Of a DNA stretch of 64,000 nucleotides, positions 32,995-44,799 are shown one piece after another. Source of the DNA: Zea mays (taxonomy: Eukaryota; Streptophyta; Magnoliopsida; Poales; Poaceae); contig NC_050104.1 in assembly GCF_902167145.1 (NCBI RefSeq), forward strand, positions 10,004,001 through 10,068,000, given 5' to 3'. Under the pieces are notes generated by a model. It saw nothing but the letters and a program-made list of their open reading frames with translations, was not told where the DNA came from and did no database searches. A program made the position numbers and the translations under genes. Position 1 is the stretch's first letter. Each line of letters opens with the position of its first letter.

Positions 32995-35900
32995 TCAATC
33001 CAAGTTCCGCGAATCTAAGACATTTAGCTCACTACGCAACTTGCAAAAGGTCTGCTCGTCTAAAGGCTTGGTAAAGATATCGGCTAGCTGGTTCTCGGAG
33101 CTAACATGAAACACTTCGATATCTCCCTTTTGCTGGTGATTTCTCAAAAAGTGATGTCGGACGTCTATGTGCTTTGTGCGGCTGTGCTCAACAGGATTAT
33201 CCGCCATGCGGATAGCACTCTCATTATCACATAGGAGTGGGACTTTGCTCAGATTGTAGCCAAAGTCCCTAAGGGTTTGCCTCATCCAAAGTAGTTGCGC
33301 GCAGCACTGTCCTGCGGCAACGTACTCGGCCTCAGCGGTGGATAGGGCAACGAAAGTTTGTTTCTTAGAGCTCCACGACACCAGGGACCTTCCTAAGAAT
33401 TGGCACGTCCCCGATGTACTCTTCCTATCGACCTTACATCCAGCATAGTCGGAGTCTGAATATCCAATCAAGTCAAAGGTAGACCCCTTTGGATACCAGA
33501 TCCCGAAGCAAGGCGTAGCAACTAAATATCTAAGAATTCGCTTCACGGCCACTAAGTGACACTACTTAGGATCAGATTGAAATCTAGCACACATGCATAC
33601 ACTAAGCATAATATCCGGTCTACTAGCACATAAATAAAGTAAAGACCCTATCATAGACCGGTATGCTTTTTGATCAACGGACTTACCTCCTTTGTTGAGG
33701 TCGGTGTGTCCGTCGGTTCCCATTGGTGTCTTTGCGGGCTTAGCGTCCTTCATCCCAAACCGCTTGATCAAGTCTTGCGTGTACTTTGTTTGAGAGATGA
33801 AGGTCCCATCCTTGAGTTGCCTCACTTGGAACCCAAGGAAATAGCTTAGCTCGCCCATCATCGACATCTCAAACTTTTGAGTCATCACCCTGCTAAACTC
33901 TTCACAAGACTTTTGGTTAGTAGAACCAAATATTATGTCATCGACATAAATTTGGCACACAAAAAGATCACCATCACAAGTCTTAGTAAAAAGAGTTGGA
34001 TCGGCTTTCCCAACCTTGAAAGCATTAGCAATTAAAAAGTCTCTAAGGCATTCATACCATGCTCTTGGGGCTTGCTTAAGTCCATAGAGCGCCTTAGAGA
34101 GCTTACACACGTGGTCGGGGTACCGTTCATCCTCGAAGCCAGGTGGTTGCTCCACATACACCTCCTCCTTGATTGGCCCGTTGAGGAAGGCGCTCTTCAC
34201 ATCCATTTGGAACAACCTGAAAGAATGGTGAGCGGCATATGCTAGCAAAATGCGAATGGATTCTAGCCTAGCCACAGGAGCAAAAGTCTCCTCAAAGTCC
34301 AAACCTGCGACTTGGGCATAACCTTTTGCCACAAGTCGTGCCTTGTTCCTTGTCACCACCCCATGCTCGTCTTGTTTGTTGCGGAACACCCACTTGGTTC
34401 CCACAACATTTTGCTAGGGACGAGGCACCAGTGTCCAAACTTCATTTCTTTTGAAGTTGTTGAGCTCCTCCTGCATGGCCAACACCCAGTCCGGATCTAG
34501 CAAGGCCTCTTCTACCCTGAAAGGCTCAATAGAAGAGACAAAGGAGTAATGCTCACAAAAAATAACTAATCGAGATCGAGTAGTTACTCCCTTGCTAATA
34601 TCACCCAATATTTGGTCGACGGGATGATCCCTTTGAATCATTGCTCGAACTTGGGTTGGAGGTGCCGGTTGTGCTTCTTCCTCCATTACATGATCATCTT
34701 GTGCTTCCCCTTGATCACACGCCTCCTGTTCATCATCTAGAGTTGGGGGTTGCACCATTGTTGAGGAAGAAGGTTGATCTTGCTCATCTTGTTCCTGTGG
34801 CCGCACATCTCCAATCGCCATGGTGTGTATTGCGGTCGTTGGAACTTCTTCGTCATCTACATCATCAAAATCAACAACTTGCTCTCTTGGAGAGCCATTA
34901 GTCTCATCAAATACAACGTCGCTAGAGACTTCAACCAAACCCGATGATTTGTTGAAGACTCTATATGTCTTTGTATTTGAGTCATAACCTAACAAAAACC
35001 CTTCTACGGCTTTGGGAGCAAATTTGGAATTCCTACCCTTCTTCACTAGAATGTAGCATTTACTTCCAAAAACTCGAAAATACGAAACATTGGGTTTGTT
35101 ACCGGTTAGTAGCTCATATGACGTCTTCTTGAGGAGGTGATGAAGGTAGACCCTATTGATGGCGTGGCAAGCCGTGTTCACGGCTTCCGACCAAAAGCGC
35201 ACTGGGGACTTGAACTCTCCGAGCATCGTCCTCGCCATGTCTATAAGCGTCATGTTCTTCCTCTCTACCACACCATTTTGTTGTGGTGTGTAGGGAGCAG
35301 AGAACTCGTGCTTGATCCCTTCCTCCTCAAGGTACTCCTCCACTTGAAGGTTCTTGAACTCGGACCCAGTGTCGCTCCTTATCTTTTTCACCTTGAGCTC
35401 AAACTCGTTTTGAGCTCTTCTTAGGAAGCGCTTGAGGGTCCCTTGGGTTTCAGATTTATCCTGCAAAAAGAATACCCAAGTGAAGCGGGAAAAGTCGTCA
35501 ACTATAACAAGACCATACTTACTTCCTCCTATACTTAGATAGGCGACGGGTCTGAAGAGGTCCATGTGAAGCATCTCCAAAGGTCTTGATGTGATCATCA
35601 CATTTTTGGTGTGATGAGAGCTTCCCACCTGTTTGCCTGCTTGACAAGCTCCACAAGGTCTATCTTTTTCGAATTGCACATTAGTTAAACCTATCACGTG
35701 TTCTCCCTTTAGAAGCTTGTGAAGGTTCTTCATCCCCACATGTGCTAAGCGGCGATGCCACAGCCAGCCCATGCTAGTCTTAGCAATTAAGCATGCATCT
35801 AGACCGGCCTCCTCTTTTGCAAAATCAACTAAGTAAAGTTTGTCGTCTAATACACCCTTAAAAGCTAGTGAGCCATCACTTCTTCTAATGACAGACACAT

Positions 35901-36189
35901 CTACATTTGTGAATAGACAATTATATCCCATATTGCATAATTGACTAACAGATAACAAATTATATCCAAGAGACTCAACTAAAAACACATTAGATATAGA
36001 GTGCTCGGATGAAATAGCAATTTTACCTAACCCTTTTACCTTGCCTTGATTCCCATTGCCGAATATTATTGAATATTGGGAATCCTTGTTTTTGACGTAG
36101 GAGGTGAACATCTTCTTCTCCCTCGTCATATGGTTTCTGCATCCGCTGTCGATAATCCAGCTTGAACCCCTGGATGCATAAACCTGCAA
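32995..36189 (-). pseudogene. Sirevirus element 2 pol, two in-frame stops
   Basis: A single frame of about 1064 codons runs 36189 to 32995. In order: protease (SSWIIDSGCRNHMTR), GAG-pre-integrase (LWHRRLAHVGMKNLHKLLKG), integrase core (LHMDLFRPVAY, IRSDTGSEFKN, TPQQNGVVERKN), reverse transcriptase (YVDD at about 33939-33950) and RNase H (YSDSDYAGC, TAEAEYVAAG). A TAG at 34414-34416 lies between integrase and reverse transcriptase, and a TAG at 33562-33564 lies before RNase H. No frameshift was found. Integrase shows DTGSEF where the sister element has DNGTEF, and LFRPVAY where it has LFGPIAY; these sit next to catalytic Asp residues and may reflect further decay. Without the stops all activities would be encoded. 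Confidence 0.9.
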
Positions 36190-36196
36190 GGCAAAT

Positions 36197-38581
36197 TTAG
36201 GCTTGGGTCTTAGGTACCCAACTCTTGTTGGGTCCTACAAGGTTAGTTACAATTGTCTTAGGGACCCAAATGCAAGTTTTGTCTCCCTTGCATTTTGCCC
36301 CTAATTTTCTAGCAACTATCTTCCTATCCTTTCTACAAATAGCAAAGGAAGCATTTAAAGCATGATATATTGTAGAAGGTTCATTAACTTTCCTAGGAAC
36401 ATTAACAACATTTCTCCTAGGCATATGAACAAAATATCTCCTAGACATATCTTTATCATGCATATAGGAAGAACTAGAAGCGAACATGGCATGAGATTCA
36501 AAAGCATCATAAGCATAACAACTCTTATAAGACTGTCTTCTATCATGGTACATAAAAGCATGGTTCTTTTTAGCACTACTAGCCATAGGGGCCTTCCCTT
36601 TTTCCTTGGCGGGGATGAGAGCTTTATGGCTTGTTAAGTTCTTGGCTTCCTTCTTGAAACCAAGTCCATCCTTGATTGAGGGGTGTCTACCAATCGTGTA
36701 GGCATCCCTTGCAAATTTTAACTTATCAAATTCGCTTTTGCTAGTCTTAAATTGGGCATTAAGACTGGCCACTTCATCATTCAATTTAGAAATTGAAACT
36801 AGGTGTTCACTACAAGCATCAACTTTAAAATCTTTACACCTAGTGCAAACAACAACATGTTCTACACAAGATGTTGATTTATTAGCTATTTCTAACTTAG
36901 CATTCAAGTCATCGTTTATGCTTTTTAAACTAGAAATAGAGTCATGGCATGTAGACAATTTACAAGACAGCATTTCATTCCTCTTTATTTCTAAAGCAAG
37001 GGATTTTTGAGCTTCTACAAACTTATCATGTTCATCATATAAGAGATCCTCTTGCTTTTCTAGCAATCTATTCTTATCATTCAAAGCATCAATCAATTCA
37101 TTTATTTTATCCACCTTGGTTCTATCTAGACCCTTGAATAAACATGAATAATCTATTTCATCATCGTCACTAGACTCATCCTCACTTGAAGAAGCATAAG
37201 TACTAGTGTTACGAGCGCTTACCTTCTTTTCCCTTGCCATGAGGCAAGTGTGATGCTCGTTGGGGAAGAGGGATGACTTGTTGAAGGCAGTGGCGGCGAG
37301 TCCTTCGTTGTCGGAGTCAGACGACGAACAATCCGAGTCCCACTCCTTGCCAAGATGTGCCTCACCTTTTGCCTTCTTATAGTTCTTCTTCTTCTCCCTC
37401 TTGTTCCCTTGTTCCTGGTCACTATCATTGTCGGGGCAATTAGCAATAAAATGACCAACCTTACCACATTTGAAGCATGAGCGCTTCCCCTTTGTCTTGG
37501 TCTTGCTTGGCTGCCCCTTGCAACCCTTTAGCGCCGTCTTGAAGCGCTTGATGATGAGGGCCATTTCTTCATCATTGAGCCCGGCCGCCTCAACTTGCGC
37601 CACCTTGCTAGGTAGCGCCTCCTTGCTCCTCGTTGCCTTGAGAGCAATGGGTTGAGGCTCATGGATTGGACCGTTCAACGCGTCGTCGACATATCTCGCC
37701 TCCTTGATCATCATTCGCCCGCTTACAAATTTCCCAAGAACTTCTTCGGGCGACATCTTGGTGTACCTAGGATTTTCACGGATATTGTTCACCAAATGTG
37801 GATCAAGTACAGTAAAGGACCTTAGCATTAGACGAACGACATCGTGGTCCGTCCATCGTGTGCTTCCGTAGCTCCTTATCTTGTTGATGAGGGTCTTGAG
37901 CCGGTTGTATGTTTGGGTTGGCTCCTCTCCCCTGATCATTGCGAATCTTCCAAGCTCGCCCTCCACCAACTCCATTTTGGTGAGTAAGGTGACGTCGTTC
38001 CCCTCATGTGAGATCCTGAGGGTGTCCCAGATCTGCTTGGCATTGTCCAAGCCGCTCACCTTATGATACTCGTCCCTGCACAAAGAGGCTAACAACACAG
38101 TAGTAGCTTGTGCATTTCTATGAATCTGTTCATTGATAAACATAGGACTATCCGAGCTATCAAATTTCATTCCACTCTCCACAATCTCCCATATGCTCGG
38201 ATGGAGAGAGAACAGGTGACTACGCATTTTGTGGCTCCAAAATCTGTAGTCCTCTCCATCAAAGTGAGGAGGTTTGCCAAGTGGAATGAAGAGCAAATGA
38301 GCATTTGTACTTTGTGGAATACGAGAGTAGTCAAAAGAAAAGTTCGAATTAACCGGTTTCCTTCTCTCGTAGTCGTTGTCGTCGTTGTCCTTTTGGGAGG
38401 AAGTGGACTCGTCGTTGTCGTTGTAGTAGACGATCTCCTTGATGCACCTTGTCTTCTTCTTCTTCCCATCCTTCCGTTTGTGGCCCGTGCCCGAGTCGGT
38501 GGGCTTGTCATCCTTCGGCTCGTTGACGAAGGACTCCTTCTCCTTATCATTGATCACGATTCCCTTCCCCTTAGGATCCAT
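36197..38581 (-). CDS. Sirevirus element 2 Gag, complete
   Basis: It is an uninterrupted protein of 794 residues starting MDPKGKGIVINDKEK, about 36 bp downstream of the primer site. It has a Lys-rich N-terminus, a Gag core (LGKPPHFDGEDYRFW at about 100-115; EGELGRFAMIRGEEPTQTYN), a zinc knuckle of the CX2CX4HX4C type (CFKCGKVGHFIANC, about 370-383), an acidic Ser/Asp stretch, and a long coiled-coil C-terminal half (about 480-650) as in other Sireviruses. It would form the cytoplasmic particle. It ends at TAA 36197-36199; pol continues in the +1 frame, which is open across the last 150 or so bases of gag. Being intact it could in principle supply particles to defective relatives. Confidence 0.93.
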   Translation of the reverse strand: MDPKGKGIVINDKEKESFVNEPKDDKPTDSGTGHKRKDGKKKKTRCIKEIVYYNDNDESTSSQKDNDDNDYERRKPVNSNFSFDYSRIPQSTNAHLLFIPLGKPPHFDGEDYRFWSHKMRSHLFSLHPSIWEIVESGMKFDSSDSPMFINEQIHRNAQATTVLLASLCRDEYHKVSGLDNAKQIWDTLRISHEGNDVTLLTKMELVEGELGRFAMIRGEEPTQTYNRLKTLINKIRSYGSTRWTDHDVVRLMLRSFTVLDPHLVNNIRENPRYTKMSPEEVLGKFVSGRMMIKEARYVDDALNGPIHEPQPIALKATRSKEALPSKVAQVEAAGLNDEEMALIIKRFKTALKGCKGQPSKTKTKGKRSCFKCGKVGHFIANCPDNDSDQEQGNKREKKKNYKKAKGEAHLGKEWDSDCSSSDSDNEGLAATAFNKSSLFPNEHHTCLMAREKKVSARNTSTYASSSEDESSDDDEIDYSCLFKGLDRTKVDKINELIDALNDKNRLLEKQEDLLYDEHDKFVEAQKSLALEIKRNEMLSCKLSTCHDSISSLKSINDDLNAKLEIANKSTSCVEHVVVCTRCKDFKVDACSEHLVSISKLNDEVASLNAQFKTSKSEFDKLKFARDAYTIGRHPSIKDGLGFKKEAKNLTSHKALIPAKEKGKAPMASSAKKNHAFMYHDRRQSYKSCYAYDAFESHAMFASSSSYMHDKDMSRRYFVHMPRRNVVNVPRKVNEPSTIYHALNASFAICRKDRKIVARKLGAKCKGDKTCIWVPKTIVTNLVGPNKSWVPKTQA

Positions 38582-38617
38582 CTCTTCGTGCGGTTAGTCC
38601 CTTTCTAGAAGAGAACG

Positions 38618-38629
38618 GCTCTGATACCA
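38618..38629 (-). promoter_or_regulatory. Primer-binding site of Sirevirus element 2
   Basis: Minus strand TGGTATCAGAGC, two bases inside the 5' LTR, complementary to initiator Met-tRNA. Confidence 0.9.
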
Positions 38630-38631
38630 AT

Positions 38632-39864
38632 TGAGAGCACCTAGAGGGGGGGTGAATAGGTGATCCTGTGAAACTTGAACTTAATGCCACAAAAACTTGG
38701 TTAAGTGTTAGCACAGTATTGCCAAGTGGCTAGAGAAGAGTCTTAGTGAAACACAATAACCACAAGAGAATCAACACAGGTAGACACCGTGGTTTATCCC
38801 GTGGTTCAGCCAAGTACAACACTTGCCTACTTCCACGTTGTGGCGTCCCAACAGACGAGGGTTGCAATCAACCCCTCTCAAGCGGTCCAAAGACCTACTT
38901 GAATACCACGGTGTTTGCTTTTCTTTTCTATATCCAGTTCGCGAGGAATCTCGACAACTTGGAGCCTCTCGCCCTTACACTTGAAATTCACAAAGAAGCA
39001 CGGAGTAAGGGAGGGATGAGCATAACACTCAAGACAAGAAATCACAGCAACACAGCGCACACAAATCGCAACAAGAGCTCACAACACAACTCAATGAGTT
39101 TACAACTCAACTAGAGCTCTAATTGCTATCGCAAGGAATCAAAAGCGCGGAATCGATGTCTTAGTGCTTAGGAATGCTTTGAGAATGCTTGGTGTGCTCC
39201 TCCATGCGCCTAGGGGTCCCTTTTATAGCCCCAAGGCAGCTAGGAGCCGTTAAGTGCATTCCAGGAAGGCATTTCTTGCCTTCTGTCGACTGGCGCACCG
39301 GACAGTCCTGTGCACCACCGGACATTGTCCGGTGCAGATATCTTTCCTTATTTGGCGAAGCCGACCGTTGGCGCCTTGGAGCCGTTGGCGCACCGGACAC
39401 TGTCTGGTGCACACCGGACAGTCTGGTGCCCCCTTCTAGCCGTTGGCTCGGCCACGCGTCGCGCCCGGATTAAGCGGCCGACCGTTGGCTCACCGGACAC
39501 TGTCCGGTGCACACCGGACAGTCCGGTGAATTATAGCCGTACGCCGTTAATTTCTTCCCGAGAGCAGCAAGTTCGCCTAAGCCAGTCTGGGGCACCGGAC
39601 ACTGTCCGGTGCACCACCGAACAGTCCGGTGCACCTAGACAGAGCTGACTTTGGCAGAACAAAGCCATCTCTCTTCCAATTCGATTTCTCCTGTTTCCAG
39701 TACTTAGACACAATACATTAGTCTCTAAAACAATGTACTAAGTCTGAGAAACATACCTTTATACTTGATTTGTACTTTGTCCACCATTTGACACTTAGGC
39801 ACTTGTATTGGACACTAAATCACCAAAACACTTAGAAATGGCCCAAGGGCACATTTCCCTTTCA
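38632..39864 (-). repeat. 5' LTR of Sirevirus element 2
   Basis: It is 1233 bp with the TATA box at about 39218-39235 and palindromes at 39293-39632. By eye it differs from its partner by roughly two dozen substitutions plus one 22-bp indel in the palindromes, pointing to a fairly recent insertion. Confidence 0.93.
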
Positions 39865-40858
39865 CAACCTCGGCGTCGCCTAGGCCTCGTCGGCTAAAAT
39901 TGACCGGACAGTCCGGGCTAAGCACCGGACAGTCCGGTGTGACCAAGGGCCAATGGCTACATCGATCACGTCAGTAGTGCCAATGATCGGATGGGAGCAC
40001 CGGACAGTCCGGTGCACCACCAGATAGCCCGGTGCCCACCCAAAAAGTAAGGGGCAATCAACGATCCAGTGACAGTTGCACTATGCACTGTCCGGTGCGT
40101 ACCGGACAGTCCAATGTACATAGCAGACAGTGCAAGTGTGAAGCTTCCAAATGGAGCTTCCAACGGTTCCTAGGCCCCTTGCGGCTATAAAAGGGACCCC
40201 TAGGAGCCATGGAGCAGTACCTAAGCATCTCAAGAGCATACTACAATTCCTACACTCCGCGACCACGCCCTCTAGTGATTTGAGAGAGATTAGAACGCCA
40301 CTTTTGAGCTTTTCTTGTGTGATATTGTTGTGGCGCTTTTGTCTTTGCTTTTTGTGCATGTGTTGCTGCGTTGTGCTCTTGTGTCCGTGTTCTTCTCCCT
40401 CCCTTACTCTAAGTTTAATTGTGATCATTTGTGTAAGGCGTGAGAGACTCCAAACTTGTGGTGATTCCTCACAAACGGGATTCGTGATATAAGGAAGATA
40501 ACCGTAGCACTCAAGTTTGATCTTTGGATCACTTGAGAGGGGTTGAGTGCAACCCTTGAACAAAGGAGGTCACCACAACGTGGAGGTAGGCTTTGGCCGA
40601 ACCATGGGAAAAATCGTCGTGTCTCTTGTCTACTATCTTTATTGCAATCATTGTCTTCATTAGTGCTCATATTTACTTGTAATATTGCTCCTAGTTTAAT
40701 ACACATCTTAAGTGAGCAATCAAGTGAAGAGTTCTCTTTTCTCTCCTGTTCTCATCCATACTTGGTTTTAGTTTACACTAACACTTTTGTTATACCAAGT
40801 TTGTGTTGTTTGAAGTTTTTCGCATGATCACCTATTCACCCACCGCTAGATGCTCTCA

Positions 40859-43425
40859 CATGCTGCAGAGCTGCCTGTGCCATACTGCCATGGTCAGCAG
40901 CTGCAATGCCGAAACATGTCAATAATGCCATGCTCGTCTCCAACCGTCGCGGTGGGGCTGCACTGCCTTGGTGAGGCCATGCCACCGCCCCTAGCTGAGC
41001 CTTACCGTCGATCGGCCCTGCACACGCAAGCGCCATGCAACAAATGCTCCCTAGCCATGTGGCCTAGGGAGGAAGAACACCAGGTCGTTCCCCCCTTTTT
41101 ATTACTTTATATTTATTATTGTTATTATTTACAAAATAGAATATGTTTTTTCACAATAAAAAAGTATTAAATAAATAAATAAATATTTTATTTATTTTTA
41201 TTTTATGTTTATATATATATTATACTTTTCTCTCTTAATAATAGTGAAAGAGGGTTTCACAATACAAGTGTTTGTAAATATCTTGCAGTTGATCGTTGAC
41301 CACCAATCCTTCAGTTGATTAGGGTATATGATGACAAGGAGCTTTTGTGGTGGAGTTCATGTGTTGGCCATTTGTCTCTGCGTTGATCCCTTGTTACCAT
41401 TGCCATCATCAGGGTCTGCCATGTGCATTAGCCATGTGTGCACCTTAAAAATCTGAAATAAAAAATTGTGGACCTAAAAATATGTGAATATTGAAAAAAA
41501 TGTGTGTACTTATTATCCTTTCATCCTCCATCTTTATCCATAGCCTTCGTCGTTGGAATGTGGAGCACTGGTGTAAACCAACTAGTTCGAAGTGGCATCA
41601 CTATCGCTACTTAGGGGCACTGTCATGGCTGCAGGAGGACAAAATGAACGGCAGGCACCATATGAAGGAGGAGCACCATATGGGCTAGGAGCACCAAATA
41701 GGGTTGAAATAGGGGAGGAGCACCAAATGAAACACCATATGGAGGAGGAGCTCCATGTGATCGATACGAAGGTACATCATATGGATATCCAAATGGGTAT
41801 GAGAGAGGGTATGTATAAGTGAATGGTGGAGGAAGAGGAGGAATGTCAGTGGTAGGAGCCTCAGTGGGAGGAGGAGCCTCTGTGGTAGGACCATCATTGA
41901 GAGGAGAAGCATCCACGATAGTAAGTAGGGATACATAGGATGATATGTGTGCAGAAATAGAGGTTGTAGAGTGAGAGAACAGAGATGGGTAGAAACATCA
42001 TGTCGATGATGATGTATAGGAGAATGGTCATCAAAGAAAACCTCCCCACACAAGTAGGGGTGTCAGGAGTTGTGGCGATTGGTTGTTGAGCAAGTCAGTG
42101 AAGGTTTGGAAGTTCGAACTTCACGTGACATCCATATTAAAATAGAGAGTAGTAGGTTACAATATGAAGGAAGATGAACAATATGGAGAGTAAGGGGTGT
42201 GAATGAACTCAAACAATCTATCCCCCTCAATTTACATGTTAGATTTTGGGAAGTTTGTTTTTTTTGGACTTTAAACAGTTCAAAATGGCTAAATGAATGA
42301 TGAACGCATGAACCAATCAGAACACACCACGTCGATAAAGTCGATTGGAATTGATCTATTTAGGACAGGGGCGATAGCGGTAGCGACCAATCAGGACCAA
42401 CTACGTGTAACCAATCAGTCGGTACCGACCAGACTGTCTAATGTATCGGTCGATACCGACTAGAGGTGGCTCCAACGCGCCACTGACCGATCGGTTGAAC
42501 CGTCCGACGTTGGAGCCAGAACGGTCAGTATCGACTAACGTCAAGTCTACGTCAGCGATTGGTACCAATCAAGTTAGAGCCAACCTAAAGACTAGATAGT
42601 CGACTTTGATGAGATGAGACATCCGAATTCATGGATGACCCGGGAGATGTAAGTATCCGATACTAAGTTCTAAGAGCTTGTTTGGGATGACACACGCCTT
42701 AAAAGAGGTTTGATTTTCCATACTAAGAACATGTTTAGGTGCAAGGAGATTAAAAGTGAAGAGGCTAAAATCTTCTTACTATTGAAAATTAACTAGTAAG
42801 AAAATCTTAGCCCCCCTTTAGTCCCCTCAAATGGCCTTGCTACTAAAAGCCGAACACTATTTTTTTCTTCGCGAAGGTTTCTACTTTCCACGTATACAGT
42901 AGGGTCCATGCATATCTCATGAGGGACAAAGGGCACCTCTGTTGGCCACAAGGGGAAAAAAACAACGAACCGAGAATATGGAACATTGGACGTTTGATGT
43001 GAGCCAAAATCAGAGTTTGCAGAAGAACCACACCGTAAGGTATAAACGATTCTTTCCGAACGTGTCGCTTCCCATTGCTCCCCTACTCTCGGCAGCGCCA
43101 CGCCCAGATAGAGACGTTTCTCACTAGTCGGCGAACTATGGTCTTGTTCGATGCAACACTAGCTTGTCTCAAGGGTCCAGGGTTCTTGAGTGCCGCCCCT
43201 GACTTGACTTTATTATATGTCTAGATATATGGCAAATCTAAATATATAACAAAAAGTATATATAGTTGCGTGAATGAGTTGGCGCGTTGTAGCGGTCATT
43301 GTCTCCTTACTCGAGCAAGTTTTTCACCGGAGCTATTTAAGCCCCATAAGTTATCTACAACCTCTCTCACGTTGAGTTACCAAGGGCGGATTGTTACACG
43401 CTTGTTGCCTACATAACTATAGTTA
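40859..43425. other. Intergenic DNA with old repeat debris
   Basis: No reliable gene. AT-rich runs are at 41100-41230. At 41600-41920 there is a GGA-rich strand whose complement encodes a Pro/Tyr-rich frame (PLPPPFTYTYPLSYPFGYPY), compositionally simple and not a known domain. At 42330-42600 a phrase around gaccaatcag and ggtcgataccgactag recurs several times. At 42670-42840 there is an isolated MITE-like stretch (gtttgggatgacac; ttagccccccttta) without a definable partner end. Confidence 0.35.
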
Positions 43426-43429
43426 GTTA

Positions 43430-43562
43430 GGGTCTATTTATTTAGAATTATAATCTAGTTATATTATATAATCGTAATCCAATTTATTTTAAACTAAATG
43501 TTAATTCAAAATAAGTTGAATTATATAATCTAAGTAGACTATAATCCCAAAAAAGTAGGCCC
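43430..43562. mobile_element. Tourist-like MITE, 133 bp
   Basis: Left end GGGTCTATTTATTTAGAATT and right end, read inverted, GGGCCTACTTTTTTGGGATT are imperfect terminal repeats. TTA flanks both sides (43427-43429 and 43563-43565), the PIF/Harbinger target duplication. The interior is AT-rich and non-coding. Confidence 0.7.
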
Positions 43563-43652
43563 TTAGTCTCATGATCTCTCGAAGGAGTATATATGATGTT
43601 ATATTATGTGTTCCTATATGTAGGTGGGTTGTTAGTTGTTATTATTGAGCTG

Positions 43653-44799
43653 TGTTAGAAATATAGGCATTTTTCATATCATTTTAATTTCATAAATTAA
43701 CATTATGATGATGACATATAAAAGATGATTAATCATATAAATCATGATGTCAAATATATCCATAATAGTATGGAACATGAGAACATAAAACGTATGAATC
43801 ATATAAATATAATAAGCATATAAACATGGTACATGCATCATGATGGAACAACTGAAAATAAATAGGTAGCAATATAAACAGCATGACTGTAAAATTAAAA
43901 CAAACAGGTATGGTATATTAATAGCATGAACAGGCATCAGAAAAGTCATTATATGATATGACAGAACAGTTTGGATAAATTCATGGCTACATACGAAACA
44001 CCAGAGATGAACATATGAAACATATATAATCTGTAGAACGTAAAATGGTAAGGAGCTGAATTGATCATACCCTCACATGCGCTCCGAGGATCCTGATCCT
44101 TGTCCAACTTCTCTTGTCATGTCGTACGAGATGAAGACGCCAGGAAGAAGAAGATGTTTACCAGTAAGGATGTTCCGGCAATCGCGTAGATGCTCCTCAA
44201 AAACCTAATTGCCGATTCCCCGTGCAAGATCTCGAACGGCAAGGGCTTCGGAGGCACCTGCCTTCTCGCTTCTCTGTGCGTGAAGAGTTACGAGATGGAA
44301 TACCCACACTTGCGGTTGGACTGTGATTCTGAAAGACTTCTGCTCGCGTACCAAGCGACATGAGTTCTCACCTTTTAACCTCATCGCTGAAGGGAAGCTA
44401 AAGGAGAAGATCCTCGCATGTGGCTATTCAAGAGACAGGTAACTGAAAGGTTTAACCCGGATATGAAACTCCCGCGGTTAATGAGTGCTAAAAATTAACA
44501 CAACCACACCACGCCTCGCCCGCTCGCCGCCTGCCTGCCTGTCTGCCTTGCCACGCCCCGCCCCGCCCCGCCCCGCCCGAGCCCGAGCCCGTGCCCGGCC
44601 TGGCCGACGGCGGCAGCGGCGCGCGCGTGTGTGGCACACCCTTGTTCGTTTCTTAACTTCGCAAATTAAGTGGAATAATTCCCACCATATAAGTCAAACC
44701 AACAACCTTGGAATTCCAATATGGTACTATTGGTATTGTCCACAATTACACACCATAGAGTTTATTGATTAAATGGGCCAAGCCATAATAAATCCAACA
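43653..44799 (-). repeat. 3' LTR of Copia element 3
   Basis: It is 1147 bp. It includes a (CCCCG)n-like stretch at 44547-44577 and an AT-rich outer half. It differs from its partner by a few percent, including the length of the GC-rich run. Confidence 0.92.

Larger units (their letters stand above)
30990..39864 (-). mobile_element. Sirevirus-type Copia element 2, nearly intact, minus strand
   Basis: The element is 8875 bp, flanked by CAACC at 30985-30989 and 39865-39869. On the minus strand the 5' LTR is 38632-39864 and the 3' LTR 30990-32206, each bounded by TG...CA. It has a Met-tRNA primer site, a complete gag, and a pol interrupted by only two in-frame stops. Between pol and the 3' LTR (32207-32994) several polypurine runs occur (ctcccccatttt at 32209 abuts the LTR; others near 32449, 32603, 32861), as in element 1. 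Its gag and LTRs are clearly related to, but not the same as, element 1. It inserted into the older solo LTR of the same broad group. Confidence 0.94.
30477..40858 (+). mobile_element. Old Sirevirus-type solo LTR, split by element 2
   Basis: The left piece (about 30477-30989) starts with a decayed AGAAAGAGAAATG that aligns with the TGAAAGGGAAATGTG start of related LTRs. The right piece (39870-40858) has palindromes, a TATA box (ggctataaaaggg, 40181-40193) and an end at TGCTCTCA (40851-40858). Together they form an LTR of about 1.5 kb in plus orientation. No primer site follows and no polypurine tract precedes, so it is a solo LTR left by recombination. Flanks CGCGC and CATGC would be a target duplication differing by two C-to-T-type changes; this is tentative. 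Confidence 0.65.

Noticed and set aside
41623..42053. Pro/Tyr-rich minus-strand frames as a possible structural protein gene
   Set aside because: Simple GGA-rich sequence explains them; two overlapping frames are equally open and neither has a promoter or domain.
42660..42840. Complete MITE near a gtttggga start
   Set aside because: Only loose similarity between the two ends and no matching target duplication.
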